A stretch of 64,000 nt of DNA, taken from NCBI GenBank assembly GCA_037447605.1, contig CM074804.1:7546835-7610834 (forward strand). The letters are read 5' to 3'. Made by a program: the position numbers and the translations under genes. Under the pieces are notes generated by a model that was not told the DNA's origin, searched no databases, and was given only the letters and a program-made list of their open reading frames with translations. Source of the stretch: Zygnema circumcarinatum (Eukaryota; Streptophyta; Zygnematophyceae; Zygnematales; Zygnemataceae). Below are positions 1 through 22,889 of the stretch, in pieces (position 1 is the stretch's first letter; each line of letters begins with the position of its first letter).

Positions 1-279
1 CCACTCCCCCTCGCCCGTCTCTACCTCCACGTCCAGTGCCACAACCGGGTCCTTCTCCAGTATAGCCTTCCCCTTCAAATTCGTCATGCGTTTCCTCTCC
101 ACACCAAGCCCTAAAATCTCAGCATTCCTGCTAGCCCTTAACCTCCCCCACCTCCCTCTTCCCCCCCACACCGCCTCCTCTCCCCCCTGCTCTCCCACAG
201 CTCCTCTGTAGCAGGACATGGCCGCTTCCCCCGCCACGACTCCTCTCCAGGCCGCCATGGCCTGCCTCCTGGGCGCCAT
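1..279 (-). CDS. 5' part of an unidentified gene, possibly plastid-targeted
   Basis: An ATG at 279 (minus strand) opens a frame of 93 codons that runs off the left edge without a stop. The first 70 residues are rich in Ala, Gly and Arg with few acidic residues (start MAPRRQAMAAWRGVVAGEAA), as in a plastid or mitochondrial presequence. The frame then reads MTNLKGKAILEKDPVVALDV and an acidic stretch up to the edge. Short runs of Gly and Arg codons come from a C-rich tract and could be chance. I do not recognise the family. An alternative start is the ATG at 87. The upstream DNA holds a CACGTGG box near 709-715. Confidence is limited because the gene is cut and no domain is visible. Confidence 0.4.
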   Translation of the reverse strand, partial: MAPRRQAMAAWRGVVAGEAAMSCYRGAVGEQGGEEAVWGGRGRWGRLRASRNAEILGLGVERKRMTNLKGKAILEKDPVVALDVEVETGEGEW

Positions 280-821
280 GGCTGCCTAGCAGGAACCTCC
301 CTCCCTCCCTTCCCTCTCCCTCCTAACTCTCCCTCTCCCTCCTAACTCTCCCTCTCCGCCCTCTCTAAAAGTTTTAAAGCGTGTCAGACGACCAATGGGA
401 GCCCTCCATTGTGACACGTAGGATTACAGGATCCAAATATTCGTACGAATGACGTACGAGCAAAAGGATGATTGCCATGTGGCAGCCCGCGGAGCGCATG
501 CCACGATCTTGGATGTCGGTGGCAGCCGTTGCCGTACGGATTGTTTTGTCGTTTTACGAGTAGGGCAGTGTTCCCTATCCGAATGGCGGGGCAGGGGCTG
601 TCACGGTGACGGCAGCTCGCAAGGGCGAAGGGCGGCATGTGGGAACGCGTGGGCTGTTTTCGTCGTTGTTCGGGCTCCTTCAGAACCGCAGGTCCGTACA
701 GGGAGGCCACGTGGAGGGTCGTTATTGGAATGTGCGCGGGGGCGGGCCGGAGCGTCGGCCAATGGCTGCCCTCGGCGTAGATACGCAAATCGTGCTGACT
801 CTTGCCTGGGCCATTGGGGGG

Positions 822-857
822 ATGCATGCATGCATGCATGCATTCATGCATGCATGG
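822..857. repeat. ATGC tetranucleotide tract
   Basis: Alternating ATGC units (about eight, with one imperfect unit at the cattcatg step) form a self-complementary tract in non-coding DNA. Long reading frames crossing it are repeat artefacts. Confidence 0.8.
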
Positions 858-1128
858 CCATGAACGGACAGGGGCATGCGGGGACATCCGGCCATCTGCC
901 TCTCTCTCCCTGCGGCAGCAGTCGACGCAAGCATGTTATTGTTGCTCCATGTTGAACATCTGCTAGCCCCGTTGCTGCCGGCTCCACGCACAAGGCGGGC
1001 AGGCAGGCGGGCGATCCTAGACGATGGTGTGCACTTGAATCGCATGCCGTAGTGTTTGTTGCGGCCAGCGGCGACAAGTGGGTGCAAAAGCTGGATCCGC
1101 CGCGCACAGCGCACTGGTTCGAACCACT

Positions 1129-1320
1129 GCCAATGCCAATGCCAATGCCAATGCCAATGCCAATGCCAATGCCAATGCCAATGCCAATGCCAATGCCAAT
1201 GCCAATGCCAATGCCAATGCCAATGCCAATGCCAATGCCAATGCCAATGCCAATGCCAATGCCAATGCCAATGCCAATGCCAATGCCAATGCCAATGCCA
1301 ATGCCAATGCCAATGCCAAT
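1129..1320. repeat. (GCCAAT)32 hexanucleotide array
   Basis: Exactly 32 uninterrupted GCCAAT units. Three further units follow the inserted element at 1321-1612, so the original array had about 34-35 units. It is open in several frames on both strands, giving spurious dipeptide proteins such as (NA)n, (PM)n and (HW)n. No gene is supported here. Confidence 0.95.
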
Positions 1321-1612
1321 AGGGGGAGTCAGACCTTGACCAGCGCCAAACCAATTCCGCGAGCCCGTCGGGCCAATTCCGCGTTGTACGGCAGGCCTTT
1401 TCCGCCAAAAGTAGACGTTCGACAGGCTCGGGCGCCGAGCCTGTATCTCATTTTTGTAACTCATTTTTGTAACCTATTTCGAAGTACGGACGGGACAGAC
1501 AGGTTCGGGGGGAGCCGCGGTTTCCGACCCGAATTCTGCAATCGAAATCAGTACCTTTCCGCCGGCGGAATCTTTCAATTCCGCGGGCGATGGTCAAGGT
1601 CTGACTCCCCCT
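1321..1612. mobile_element. MITE-like element with 27-bp terminal inverted repeats
   Basis: The element starts AGGGGGAGTCAGACCTTGAC and ends with the reverse complement of the same sequence. Arm similarity extends to about 27 bp with one mismatch, followed by a shared AATTCCGCG motif. It is flanked by AAT on both sides (1318-1320 and 1613-1615). Removing the element plus one AAT restores the phase of the surrounding GCCAAT array, which is direct evidence of an insertion with a 3-bp target duplication. It is 292 bp long and codes for nothing evident. A second copy of one terminus lies at 56044, also preceded by AAT. The superfamily is unclear: 3-bp duplications are known from PIF/Harbinger and CACTA, but the termini do not match CACTA. 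Confidence 0.75.
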
Positions 1613-1632
1613 AATGCCAATGCCAATGCCAA

Positions 1633-3936
1633 CCAAGCTTCGAGCCACAGCCAACGGTTGGTCCAACGGCGGGCCTAGCCGAGCCGAGCCACCGCCGAAA
1701 CACGTGATGAAAAGGCCATGCGGCGATCCGCGTGCCCGCCCCTCAGCCAGCCGTTTGGCCGGGCGGCCGGGCGGCCGGGCGCCGGGCATCGTCAAATGCG
1801 GGCTCTTTTGAAAAACTCCCGTAAATACCGAAAATAAAATTCAGAAAGTTCCGAAAATAAAGCCGCCCCTTCAAGGAGGAAAAAGAAAAAAACCTCCATG
1901 AGGCGTGCTAGACGTACGGATGAAACGAAATATGGTCTCCCTGCCTGCCTGCCTGTCTGCCTGCCTGCCCGCCTGCCTCCCTCTCTGCCTTGTTTCGTTT
2001 CAAGCCTGAATAATGCTGGCAATGGCGGAGGACAACAAGTTGCTCAAGGTCCAAGGAGGCCGCGACGACAAGTTTGGGCTCGAGGGTCCTCCCTGCTCGG
2101 ACTCGCAAACAGGCCTAAAACGACGAAACAGAAAAGTCCCTCAAATCCCGAAGATACTCAAAATGGTCCCGAAAATAAGTAAAATACGGGATTTCAGGCA
2201 AATCCCGTATTTGACGATGCCTGGCAGGCGGGCGGGTACAAATACTGTAAGGTACGTTTCCGTACTGCTGCAGGAAGGCCGCCTCCCTCCCTCCCTCCCT
2301 CCGTACAGCGAGGCGTACGGCCGACGCGCCCGGGCGGGTGCCGCGCGGCGCTGCCGGCAACAACCCTCGCCACGCGCTGCCACGTGGCGCCTGCGCGGCC
2401 CCCCCCGCGCACTAAAATGATTCCACGCCGCCGGCTGCCCGGCATGCCCATGCCCTCCGTACGGACGGGAGCGCGGACGCCCCGGGCGGAGGCATCGCAG
2501 CCGTCCGTTTGGACGATCGTGCGGTACGAACGACGCCTTTGAATTGGAAAACGTCGTCGACAGCAGCGCGAGATCTCCATAGGGAGAAAGGGATGTACGG
2601 CCATGATGGCATGTGACGCCATGCCAAGTCATGCCATGCCATGGATGGGGGCCGGGGAGCCCATGGGCCAGCGGGCACATGGCACCATGTCACCATCGCG
2701 GAAGGGAGGCATCCTGGCATCCATGTATCCATGCATCCATCCATCCAGACATCCTGGGGGAGTCGGGGGCGAATGCTATAAGGTGGATGAAAAGCAGGAC
2801 CAGAGGGTCTGTATGGAGGTTGGAGCCTGCGGGGAGGGAGGGCTGCAGAGGGGAGGAGCAAGAGGAGCGGATGAGAGGAGAGGGCTGGATATTACCGAGG
2901 TAATTTGGGGATGAGGGCTGGTGATGATAGGGTTTAATGGCTGTTGCTGCAAAGGCTGGGAGGGCCGGGAAAGGTCGGGGATGTTGAAGCTTTGAAGGGG
3001 AGATAGTGGGGGAGGGAAGGAGGGAACAAGCGACTGCGTGGGATGTGTTGCAGGAGTGTATTTTTAACTGATAGGTGCGGAGGGGGGGAGGAGGGAGCGA
3101 TGTATAAAAGTCATAGGAGAGCAGAAGTGTGCTTGTCGAGTGTATTGAGTGAGAGCGAGAAAAAGCGAAGAAGCGGGAGGATGGAGGGATGGTGTTGTAC
3201 TTTGCACTGATTTACACATGCATTGAATTTCCGAGCAGGCGAGACACCATGGTAGAGCCTTAAGTTGAAGGCATCCTGATTTGAAGCAGCACAAGCTGGC
3301 CATATATTTTTCGTCTGAAGCTTCTTTGCACGGCTTACCAAACGAGGTCTTTTATACCATCAACTTCACAAATTCACAGATTGGCAGGTTTGATAACATT
3401 CTTCGACTCAACCTGAAAATGACAAATGGAGTGTTCTGGTGGCAGGGCACACATGCTGCAGGTTGCTGAAAATGTCAGCAAAGTCGTCAGCTGTTTAATT
3501 TCCCCGAAGCCGTCGAGCGGTTTCTAGGTATTCCATCTTTTCTGCTCTTATTTCTGCACTCTAGAAAAGTTACAGATGGAGAAGCCGATGAAAAGTGCAA
3601 GGGCAGGGATGTTAGTTTATCCATGGAAACTGGCGAGGATGGGTGAGGTCTGCTGTCGAAAGTCAGATGTCCTCGTGTCCATTGCATTCTTGGTGCGAGT
3701 TGTCTTGGCGATACCAGTAATGGCAACTGCAGCTTATTATCCACCTGCGCGCAGAAGTCTTTCGTTTGGTTCATTACAGGATAGAGCTACCGGAATTGAG
3801 TGTCTCATTGTACAGGGAGCAGCAAAATTTGAATCTTCGTATTTGCCTGCCAGGTACCTTATATATGATCCAAGATGCAGTAGTAAATAGCTTAAAGTGT
3901 TGCACTGGTGCAGGCAATTTGACATAAGCAAACAAG
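1633..3936. other. intergenic region, no gene supported
   Basis: Contains CTGC-type tetramers (1940-1985), CCTCC runs, a gccacgtggcgcc box near 2380, and CATG/CCATG-rich low-complexity DNA (2600-2750). From about 3000 the base composition approaches that of the next gene's introns and 5' leader. The open frames here overlap on both strands and have repeat-like composition, so I call none of them. Confidence 0.5.
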
Positions 3937-6900
3937 ATGGGAGGGGTCGATGATGAAGAGAGAATGGACGGTTATGCGAAGAAGATTGTGTCAACTTTTC
4001 TTTTCGAAGGGAAAGCTGAACTCGAAGAAACAGTTTTGGAATACATAAGCGAGTATGTTGGACATCTTTGCCCGAACCTTGATGTCATGTGGTGCGAGTT
4101 TGTGTATATGCCTGTCAGGCCCTAATTAGACCTAGTTCCAACACGCTAACAGCTGGTGGACTGTCAGTTTTCCTCTGAAATTGGATTTCAGGTAGGGAAG
4201 CAGCAGATTGTGGCCAAGGACTGAGTTTGAAGGATATTGCTTCTATCTCTTCTGTTTTAGTTTGGTGTGGTTTGTTTCCGTTTGCATGGCGTTGCATTAT
4301 ATTTCGTGTTGTGATCATTCCTGAACTGGTGAACATCAACTGATATTGTGTCTTGCTTGCAGAGCTGTACGAAACGAGGCTTTTCATCCGAGTAATGGTC
4401 GCAGTGCAAAATCTATTGCTGATGCTCTCCGCCTGTTCGCCCCGTCGGTATGTCATATGTTCATAAGGGAATTCTTTGCAGTTTGTTTGACATTCGTCCG
4501 CTCACTTCGATGCGGAATTATCATCACTCTGTTTCCTCTGTTTCATCAATTCTGCATCAGTGTAGAAAGCAGGCAAGAGTTCGAGTGTGTGCTTTTACAA
4601 GTCCGCAGTCATCCTGAAACAGGAAGATTCGTGTTTTGCCTGCACAAGATGGTTAAAGTAAGCAGATAAATTACGAGATGGGGTTCTCCTCTTGTCTTTG
4701 CTCTTAGTCTGACTAAGCAGAAGCTATTGGAAGGTTAGACTCTCTCTGAGGCCCATCCAAAGTAATGCCAGGTTCTGCACGTATGTTTCTGTCATTTTGC
4801 ATTTTACGATACTTTTCTGGTGCCACCGGCCCCCCGGATTATTGGTGGATACTGCACAAGGTCAGAGTAAGGCCAGGGATTCTGAAAAATTGATTGAAAT
4901 TGTCGATTGAAGGGTCGTCTATTTTGCACGCAGTTTGAGGCAAACAATCTGGAAGCCCGCGTTGAGGAATTGCTGGAGAATATTCGGCAGACGGCCGCAT
5001 CAGGAAAGAATGGCACAAACACACAAGATGAACCGATTGATAAAGGCGATAGCACCCTTAGCGTAAACTCACGTTCTCCGGAAGTGTATCATGATGAACG
5101 GTGAGTTGAAAACATTGGTCTTGTATCCCATTAGCAGTTTTTTAGTGTACATGGATTTTGGCGCTGGTCAGCATTTGTATTTGCTGGTTGTATTCCTTAT
5201 TAGGAATTGGCATCACTTAACAGTTTGTTGTAATGACTCTTACGGGTGACCGTAACCAGGTCTACCAGCAGTCCTGTGCCCTCTCGGAGTCCCCCAGCGG
5301 CAGCCTTTCTTGCAAGTTCCAGCACACTTCAAGAGCTTTTGGGACCTGATGAGTCACTGGAGGACTATTATCGAGGCCCACCACATGCTCGAAATGGCAG
5401 TCCAGCGTTATCGTACTCCAGACCAACCTCAGCAGACAGTGGTTCACATGAGAGTGGAGCTGCAACAACATCTAGATTTGCCACTACTGAGTTCTCAGGG
5501 CAAGAGATTGGAAAAGTCATTGACAATACTGGAAGCCCGGGCGCCATGAGCTCACGCGGGAGGTCAGCTATTCTCTCCAGCAGTTCGAAAAACATCGCTG
5601 GATCTTTTACGGGCCATGGTTATTACGACAATCTGTCTGGGCAGTTTGGTGCTCTGACTATGTCGGAAGATGGGCCTGCGAATGAACGACTAGCCCGTTC
5701 AACTCCCCCCCCACCATCCGGGTCATCGAATGCAGCAAGATCTGTCTCAAATTCACCTGCCACTTTGGGAACCAGCAGCATTATGGGCAACACTACAGCC
5801 TCTCTTCAGAGTGACAGCCCTCCGGACAGCATGACTGCAGTGGCTGGAAGCTCCTCTGGGCTGTCTTCATTTGTGTCTTCTCCCAGAGCGTCTTCCCAGC
5901 TCCCAGTGAGACGTTCTCTTGGTACTCAGCTGAGTTTTGGGCGCATCAGTCTGAACCCCAATGCTGCGGAGTTTGTGCCAACAGGGAAGCCTGGAAGTAC
6001 ATCATCCAGTCCGAGCAGTATGAGCAGTCCTCGAAGCAGGCCAGCTGCTTTCAGTAGATCTGCTCCGAATCTCGGAGACCCTCTAGCCCCACGGTCATCC
6101 TTGGAAAAATCCATGTCTGTCAGCTCTAATGCCTCAGATGACGAATACAGGCGGTATTGGCGGGCACAGCTTCCTGATGAGCTCATTAGTTACGACGATG
6201 TGCCATCAGAGCAGCTTGCACCGGAGGATGCATTCGAGTACGACGAGCCTCCTATCCTAGCTCCTAGGGGCCTCTCTCTCGGTCCTGGCTCTGGAACAGG
6301 TCCCACTCCTGGAGGCATGGGCTTCAACTTGGACCCTTCACTGCCTTCCATGGGTCCCGGAGGTCCTAGGGGTCCTCCTCTTCCAGGTTCACCGCGGGGG
6401 TCTATGCAGAGTCCCTCGCCAGGGCTTGCTTGGGGTATGAACGGAGGCTCCGGTCCCCCCCCTCAAGGTCCTGTAAGTGGTGTGATGGGACCTCCCACAG
6501 GCAGTCCCTTGCACCCGCCACCTCCTGGAAGTCCCCTCCCAGGAGGGATGGGCCTTGGGAATGGAGGTGCTGGTTATGGCTATGGACTTCGCCCTCAGCT
6601 TAGCCCCCATCCTAGTCCGCCTCGGGGTGCGGGTGGACATTATAGCCCACCGCCAGGAGGGAGATATCCTCTTGGCCCAGCACCTATCGTCAAGGAAGGT
6701 CCTCCTACACCCCCGGGGCATGGCTATGGACGACCATTTGCACCACCTGATCATAGGCCTGGCATGCCGACGCCATTTCAGCTCCCACCTGGCCAGGTCG
6801 GACATAGGGAGCGTCCCCCGTTACCACATTGGGGTGCAGAGTATGACATGGGTAGCCCCTTGTTAGATATGCGCTCCGAAAATGTTTTCCGCGACGAGAG

Positions 6901-9604
6901 GCTGGAGGATCCCGTGGGCATACTGGCCGCTGAATTCCCGGGTTTTGCTGCTGAAAGTCTGGCTGACATTTTTTACGCTAACGGAGGGGATCTTGCCCTG
7001 ACAATGGAAATGCTGACGCAGTTGGAGGTGAGAATCGATCCTTGCCATGTAACTTGCGAGAACCTTGCCCGATGAAGTGGTCACATGCTGTTGCATCTTG
7101 CTGGCCTTTTTAATCTTTTCCGTGTTTGCACTCTCTGCTTGCCGGGATGGTGCACTTGTCTTGGTTGAAGTCTGCTGCATGAATGTTGGGGAGAGAGACT
7201 CACTTAACTTGTTTGTGCGGCTCCTGGGATTACTGCAGCTGCAAGAAGACGGTGGCCGCTCACCTGGTCGTCTGCCACCCCCTCCTCCCTCCCTCGCTTC
7301 TATGGACTTCCCTGCTCTCTCAAGCGAGATGGGGAACAACACTCTTTCACATCCCCCACTCAGCGTTGATTCGTCGTCACCTATGGCCTTGCGAAGGTTA
7401 GAGGAGGGAGAAAGGCCTATGTTGGGAAGATCAGGCCCCCCAGGGGTGGATCCCCGGTCAGGACCCGATTTCGCTGCTGTTGTCAGAAAGCATGCTCAGC
7501 AAGCGCAGTGGCAGTATGAGAGGAATGGAATGGAGATGGGGGTCCTGAGAGGCAGAAGCCCTGGCCCTGGTGTTGGGCCATACCCAGCGGAGGGAAGAGG
7601 TGTTCCAGGGGAGAGGTTGGACAACTATGGGAATGTACGAGAGATTCATCGAGGCCCGCCTCAGCCATGGCTTGATACAGGAGAGGCTGTCGGTACGTTG
7701 CCACACTGCTAGAAAGATTATCAGGGCCAATCAATGTGATGAGGTAGCATAATCGTAGCAGACAGGAAGTGATTGAGAAGATAATAGAACGAAGGAAGAT
7801 GTGCACTTGTGCTTCAAGGTTTTGGTTTATCTGAGATGGTCTGCGCGAGACTGGGGATTGTTTGCCAGTAAGGACAACTGCATAGTGCGGGAGATTTTTT
7901 CAAGCAAAGACAACTGCAAAATGCGTAGTGCAACCGTTCACGGTTTTGTCTCTTGTCTGTAGGACAGTTAAAAATGCTCAGGTTTGTTCAGGTCCCATGA
8001 ACTACGAGGATTGCAATGCTCTTGGACGTTTTTGCATGTTAAATGCCTCTTGGAGGGATAGGTGGATGATTCACAACACCATGGACTAGCCTTTTTGGTC
8101 TAAGTGCAAATCAGCATCTAGCACAGTGAGAGGTCTTCGTAAGAGCTAGGAAAGCCGGTCTTCATTTCTCTACTGAGGAAATTCTTTTCATCTCCATATC
8201 CAATTTTGCCGGTGTCAACCAAAAACTTGGTTATAGGTGTCCAGGCTGCTGAAGGGCCGAGTTCATATGCAGTACACGTGCGACTAACGACTTGTTCCTC
8301 TTTGGGCGCTCCTTTTTTCTGTTTGGCTGTTGTTATCAGCAAACATGTATGCTGAGATGAGGGAAGAGGCGAGAGACCACGCTCGAGTTCGGAACGTATA
8401 CTTCGAGCAGGTAAGCACTGAATTTCGACTACTGCGGATAACATTTTTTGGATGCAGTTTGATGAGTGGTTCAGAGAAGAGTAGTGCTGCTGCACTTAAC
8501 CCTCTCTTGTTCTGGCTACCACCATGACAGCACCAGCATCCCTTACATTGAGTGCTGTTGAATGTCGTGTAGAGAATGATGAAATTTCAGAAAGACTCAA
8601 CGGCCTGGTTGAGCTGAAGGATGATTGTCTGGTTGCAGATAATGTTGCCCTCCGCTGTGGCGAATTCTCAGTGATAGAGCATCTATTAAATATTCTGAAA
8701 GCTTGGTGGTGACTGTGTGCAGGCGACTCAGGCTTACATGGCAGGAAACAAAGCCCTTGCCAAGGATCTGAGCGCCAAAGGCCAATGGCACAATGAGCAG
8801 ATGAAGGCGGCACATGCTAAAGCTGGAGATGCAATTTTCAGACAAAGGTAGGCATATTTGGTTTATCGTTCTTTGCGTGATGCATACACGTAATGCTTCA
8901 CTGTCGGCATAACCACCTTGCTCGTATTCGATAGCCATGTTCTCTGTAGTCTGCCCTCATTTTGCCCTGTCCTTGAGCAACTTCACTGCTTGTGCATGAG
9001 TAAGATATAGCATGGAGGCGGGAAAGATATCAAAGCCTTGAGAAGTCCGGAAAGCCCTAGTTTCAGTCTCAATTGCAGCCCTTAGTCCTTGCTTTGGTTG
9101 GCCCCCACAGGAACACTGCATCTGGTTACCTTCCTGGACGAGGGGGGCCCGGAGGGCAGGCACGAGTGATCGATTTACATGGCCTACATGTAAATGAAGC
9201 CATTCCATTTCTGAAGCGTGAGCTGGCTCAACTACGAGCTGCTGTACGGAGCACGGGCCAACGGCAACAGGTTTGTGTTGTTAGCATGGAGGCACCCTTT
9301 TCTCCGTCATCTTCAGCCTGCATGGTAGGACTGCGTGGTTAGACTGCGAAGACATTGTTGGTTTTTCGTTGTAACTTTTTGCTGCAGGTACGTTTAACAC
9401 AATGCTAGGGGCATTTATCTATGCAACTGGAATGATGTCTATGGGCTTCCTCTGCTGCAGGTTTTTGTTTGTGTTGGAACGGGACATCATACAAAGGGCC
9501 GTTCAAACCCCAGAATTCCGCTGGCGGTGGAACGTCATCTGGTGGAGGAGGAGCGCGTCCAGGTAGCAGAAACGCAGCCTGGTATGCTCCGAGTAATTGT
9601 GTAA
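3937..9604 (+). CDS. PAM2-, CUE-, DUF1771- and Smr-domain protein (CID7-like)
   Basis: Nine phase-consistent exons (3937-4103, 4363-4447, 4934-5100, 5260-7027, 7239-7692, 8340-8410, 8723-8847, 9111-9270, 9461-9604) give about 1046 residues. The large fourth exon is rich in Ser, Pro and Gly and carries a PAM2 motif (SLNPNAAEFVP, near residue 370), which in this family binds the C-terminal MLLE domain of poly(A)-binding protein. Near residues 690-728 lies a CUE-like helix bundle (LAAEFPGFAAESLADIFYAN). Then come the DUF1771 helices (YAEMREEARDHARVRN) and a C-terminal Smr domain (VIDLHGLHVNEA, GTGHHTKGRSNPRIP). The same domain order occurs in Arabidopsis CID5/6/7 proteins, so a role in mRNA metabolism or surveillance at ribosomes is inferred. 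Smr domains can be nucleases; activity here is not shown. The start codon has a good context (aacaagATGG), but an upstream non-coding or coding exon cannot be excluded. Confidence 0.88.
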
Positions 9605-10745
9605 TCCTGTACCATGTGGAGGAGAGAAACTATCACAAATGGGGGAAAATAGGAGGAAAGGGGAGGAGGGGGGAGAGGCGCTCAAGACAGAACAAAAAGT
9701 GCTCGGGCTTCGGCAGTGCGTTTTTTGGATTTGGCAACCTTAGGTCCTCAATTTGCGCAGTCCCGGGGGGAGGCTCGCGGTCCCTCTGCGTTGGGCATAG
9801 GAGCTTTGGAATAATTGGCGGACAGATGTTTTTTTAGGGAGGCAAGCAAAAGTGTAGATGTGAGGGACTTGGGGTTCTGTCATTCGTGGTTTGTATAGAG
9901 CGGAATGAAGACATCCTGTATAGGAAGCAGAGAATGCAACTGGTAGGCTTGTGTCAGCCTTCCTTCGTGAATACTTAGACTACTCTTTTGGAAGGGCTGC
10001 CGTGTTGTAGGCTACACTCTTTGCAGAACCGGTTTTTTACGGGTAGTGATTGAGCTGCCTGGGCCTTCATGGAGGGCTTCGTCTTGAGGCTTTCATAGGC
10101 GTAGAGGGGGGGCGGGGGGAAGAGAGAGAGAGAGAGAGAGAGAGAGCGCGCGCTCGAAGAGGAAAGGTGCAGCGTGTCATTATGTGAGGTTAGAGGCCTT
10201 TAAGGCGGGGTACGGTCAGTCTAGGCCCATTTCTTTAGGGAAACTTAGCCATACTTTTTGGACAATTTTACTGGTAGACGTAGGCATGGCAGGTCGCTCA
10301 TTGTAAGTTTGTTTTCTCTTGGTTTTTTGGCCTACTGCCTTAAGGCCAGAAGGTCCTCGTGGTGTTATTTAGTATGAGCTCGTAGGTCGTTAGGGTGGCC
10401 CTCTTTTCTGTATTCATAGACAAAGCAGGCGCACGTAGTACAGCGTACCATATCCTTATTTGATGTGGGCCCAACTCTACGGAGGTTCGCTGCATGTGGA
10501 CAACACCCTGCAGGCGGACAGACGCATGCTGTCAGTTGACCCTTTCCAATGCTATGACCTAACATTGTATACTTGGGAGGGCATGGAGCTCGCAGATGGG
10601 TTGAGTTTTCTTGTTGTTTTTGTCTGTTCTTGTTGTACAGGGCCATTCTTTGTAAGGTTTGGAACTGAAGGTCAAAAGGCTGAGTCTGAACTCGTCTGTG
10701 TTCGTTGTATGTGTTGTTTGGCTTGCCTGGACCAATGGCTTGCTG

Positions 10746-10768
10746 GCCAATGGTTGCCAACCATTGGC
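10746..10768. repeat. 23-bp perfect palindrome (GCCAATGGTTG c CAACCATTGGC)
   Basis: The two 11-base arms are exact reverse complements around a single central C. The arm CCAATGGTTG is the same as the core of the minisatellite at 56.1-56.9 kb. Confidence 0.85.
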
Positions 10769-11052
10769 AAACCTGAAGGGATAACACAGATTTGATCTCA
10801 CACTAGGAAGTTACTAGTTATGTAACTAAGTTATTATGCGGTGCAACAAAACAAAAAATCTACATATTTTGCCAATCGTGCGTCTACTGGCAAGCAATGG
10901 TCGGAACCACTTGCAGTTTTTTGCTACATCTGCCAACTAATGATTAGAACGATTGTCAATTTTGGCAATCATTGGCGATATACTCATTGATCACACGATG
11001 GCTATGCCATGAAATGCATATGGACAGACAATATGCAGAACCGGTGTGAAGG

Positions 11053-11092
11053 GGGGCTAGGGGCTAGGGGCTAGGGGCTCGGGGCTAGGGAG
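11053..11092. repeat. GGGGCTA heptamer tandem (about 5 units)
   Basis: Five near-perfect 7-bp GGGGCTA units, one with a T-to-C change, lie in the spacer upstream of the IleRS gene. The strand is G-rich and could form quadruplex structures (inference). Confidence 0.8.
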
Positions 11093-11584
11093 TGTACTGA
11101 AGCCTACGTGGACATTCTAGCAGCCAGCCTAAAGTAGGACACGTGGCATCACGAGAGCCCTCGAAGGCAGATTGGTGTTGATCCCCCGAAAGGATCAACA
11201 AATGGAAACAATCGCCGGTTGACCCCCGACAGGAAACTGTCGGCCCGCGCACTCGCACACACGGTGAATCGCAGATCAACCATGAAACAAACGGCGAGTG
11301 GGTCGGATTCCACTTTGGTTGCCGCAGTTTTGCAGTTCCAAACATTCAGGGTCAATCCTTGATCCAAGCAGCTACAGGAGTACTGTAGATCGCAGACGGT
11401 AGAATCCGGACCAAAGTAGGCTCCGGCCGTAGGGTCGGCGGTGGATCGAGGGGGGCTTCAAACGCACGGTAAGCTGCGCCTCTAGGGAGGGAGCGGGGGG
11501 GAAAGGGCCATGGCGGCGAGCTGAGGGAGTGCGGGCCTCGCACTAAAAGAGCATACGAGAATCATCGTGAGGACAGTCCGCTTC

Positions 11585-21804
<10,220 letters not shown>

Positions 21805-22889
21805 TTGTCGGAGTAGGTTTCAAAGCAGAGCTCACTTGAGGGTGAAGGCATGGCTAGGATTCCAGCGGCTTGTAGAAAAGAAACAGGTAAGTGGATCTAC
21901 AACATTCGAACAAGCATTTTGGTTATTGCAGTCGCAAGGCTATGTTTATGGTATGGTTTCAAAAAGGGAATTCCAGAATCACGTCTTTTGTGAAGGTCAT
22001 GTCGCTTGCAGCCATAAGAAGGTTTGCATGCTGCGGCACATGGTGGCATGTTGGCATGTTTGAGTCATGATGCGCATAGGTGTGGCAAGGCTGACCAATT
22101 CCAGTCGCCCTGTACAGCCCTCAATCCACGAGTCAGTGTCTCTCACTTCCTATTTCTCTTCCCTCCTCTCCCTCTCCCTACCCAATCCAAGATTCGCGAA
22201 TGCCTCCAGGAAATCCAACATGCTTTAATACAGTGCGGGCGTGAAGCTTCAGAGATACCTGGCCGTGAGTATGCAGAAAAAAAAAGCATACTTTCAGGTT
22301 ACAATGAGGCCTACAGCATCTCAATTCTCCTTTGAAAGACTACTTTTCGACACGTACAAAGCAATCTGCTGCTGGTCATATAACCAACAAAAAGACCAGT
22401 CGGTGCCATCCTCACCACCCCATTGCGGTGCATGTCCTGCTCAAAGCTTTAGCTCGCACCTCGAGTACCTTCGCTGCTTTCATCTGATAGGAAGTACAGA
22501 GGAGAAGGAAGTGGCATAGAACAGAGCAGTCCCATAGAACAGAACTGCGGCTTTGAGAGAACTGTGGCAATTGCAGTTACACGCGCTACGGGACTGGAAC
22601 AGCGCGCGTTAGGGATCATGGAACTGTTCTTCAGAGCTCACCAATATATCCATTTTGGACAATACGATATGGCATGTAGCGATATTCAATATATCGCGAT
22701 ATTGCGATATTTCAAACGGAGCCTGTTTCCCTCCGAACCCCAAAGCAAACTTTCCCGCGCTCTGTTACTCTCACTCTCGCTCTCTCCCTCTCCCTCTCCC
22801 TCCCTCATTTCTCCTATCTCCTCTCTACCGTCGTCATCCCTCCTCGTCTCCCTCCCGTCTAACACCCCTTGGCGCCCCTCTGAGCAGCA
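21805..22889. other. spacer between IleRS and RPA3
   Basis: Contains the IleRS 3' region, an AT-rich patch of overlapping ATATCGCGATAT/GATATTGCGATAT palindromes (about 22655-22712) and a CTCTCCCT pyrimidine-rich stretch (22760-22860) just before the RPA3 start, like a plant core promoter Y patch. No independent gene is supported. Confidence 0.5.

Larger units (their letters stand above)
9605..11584. other. 3' flank and intergenic spacer
   Basis: Holds the 3' untranslated region of the Smr gene, an (AG)n run at about 10121-10146, a perfect 23-bp palindrome at 10746-10768, a GGGGCTA tandem at 11053-11092 and a CACGTGG box at about 11130. No coding gene is supported. Confidence 0.55.

Noticed and set aside
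722-1614. Long open frames across the GCCAAT array on both strands
   Set aside because: They are dipeptide repeats produced by a 6-bp microsatellite that is open in several frames; no splice or codon signal beyond the array.
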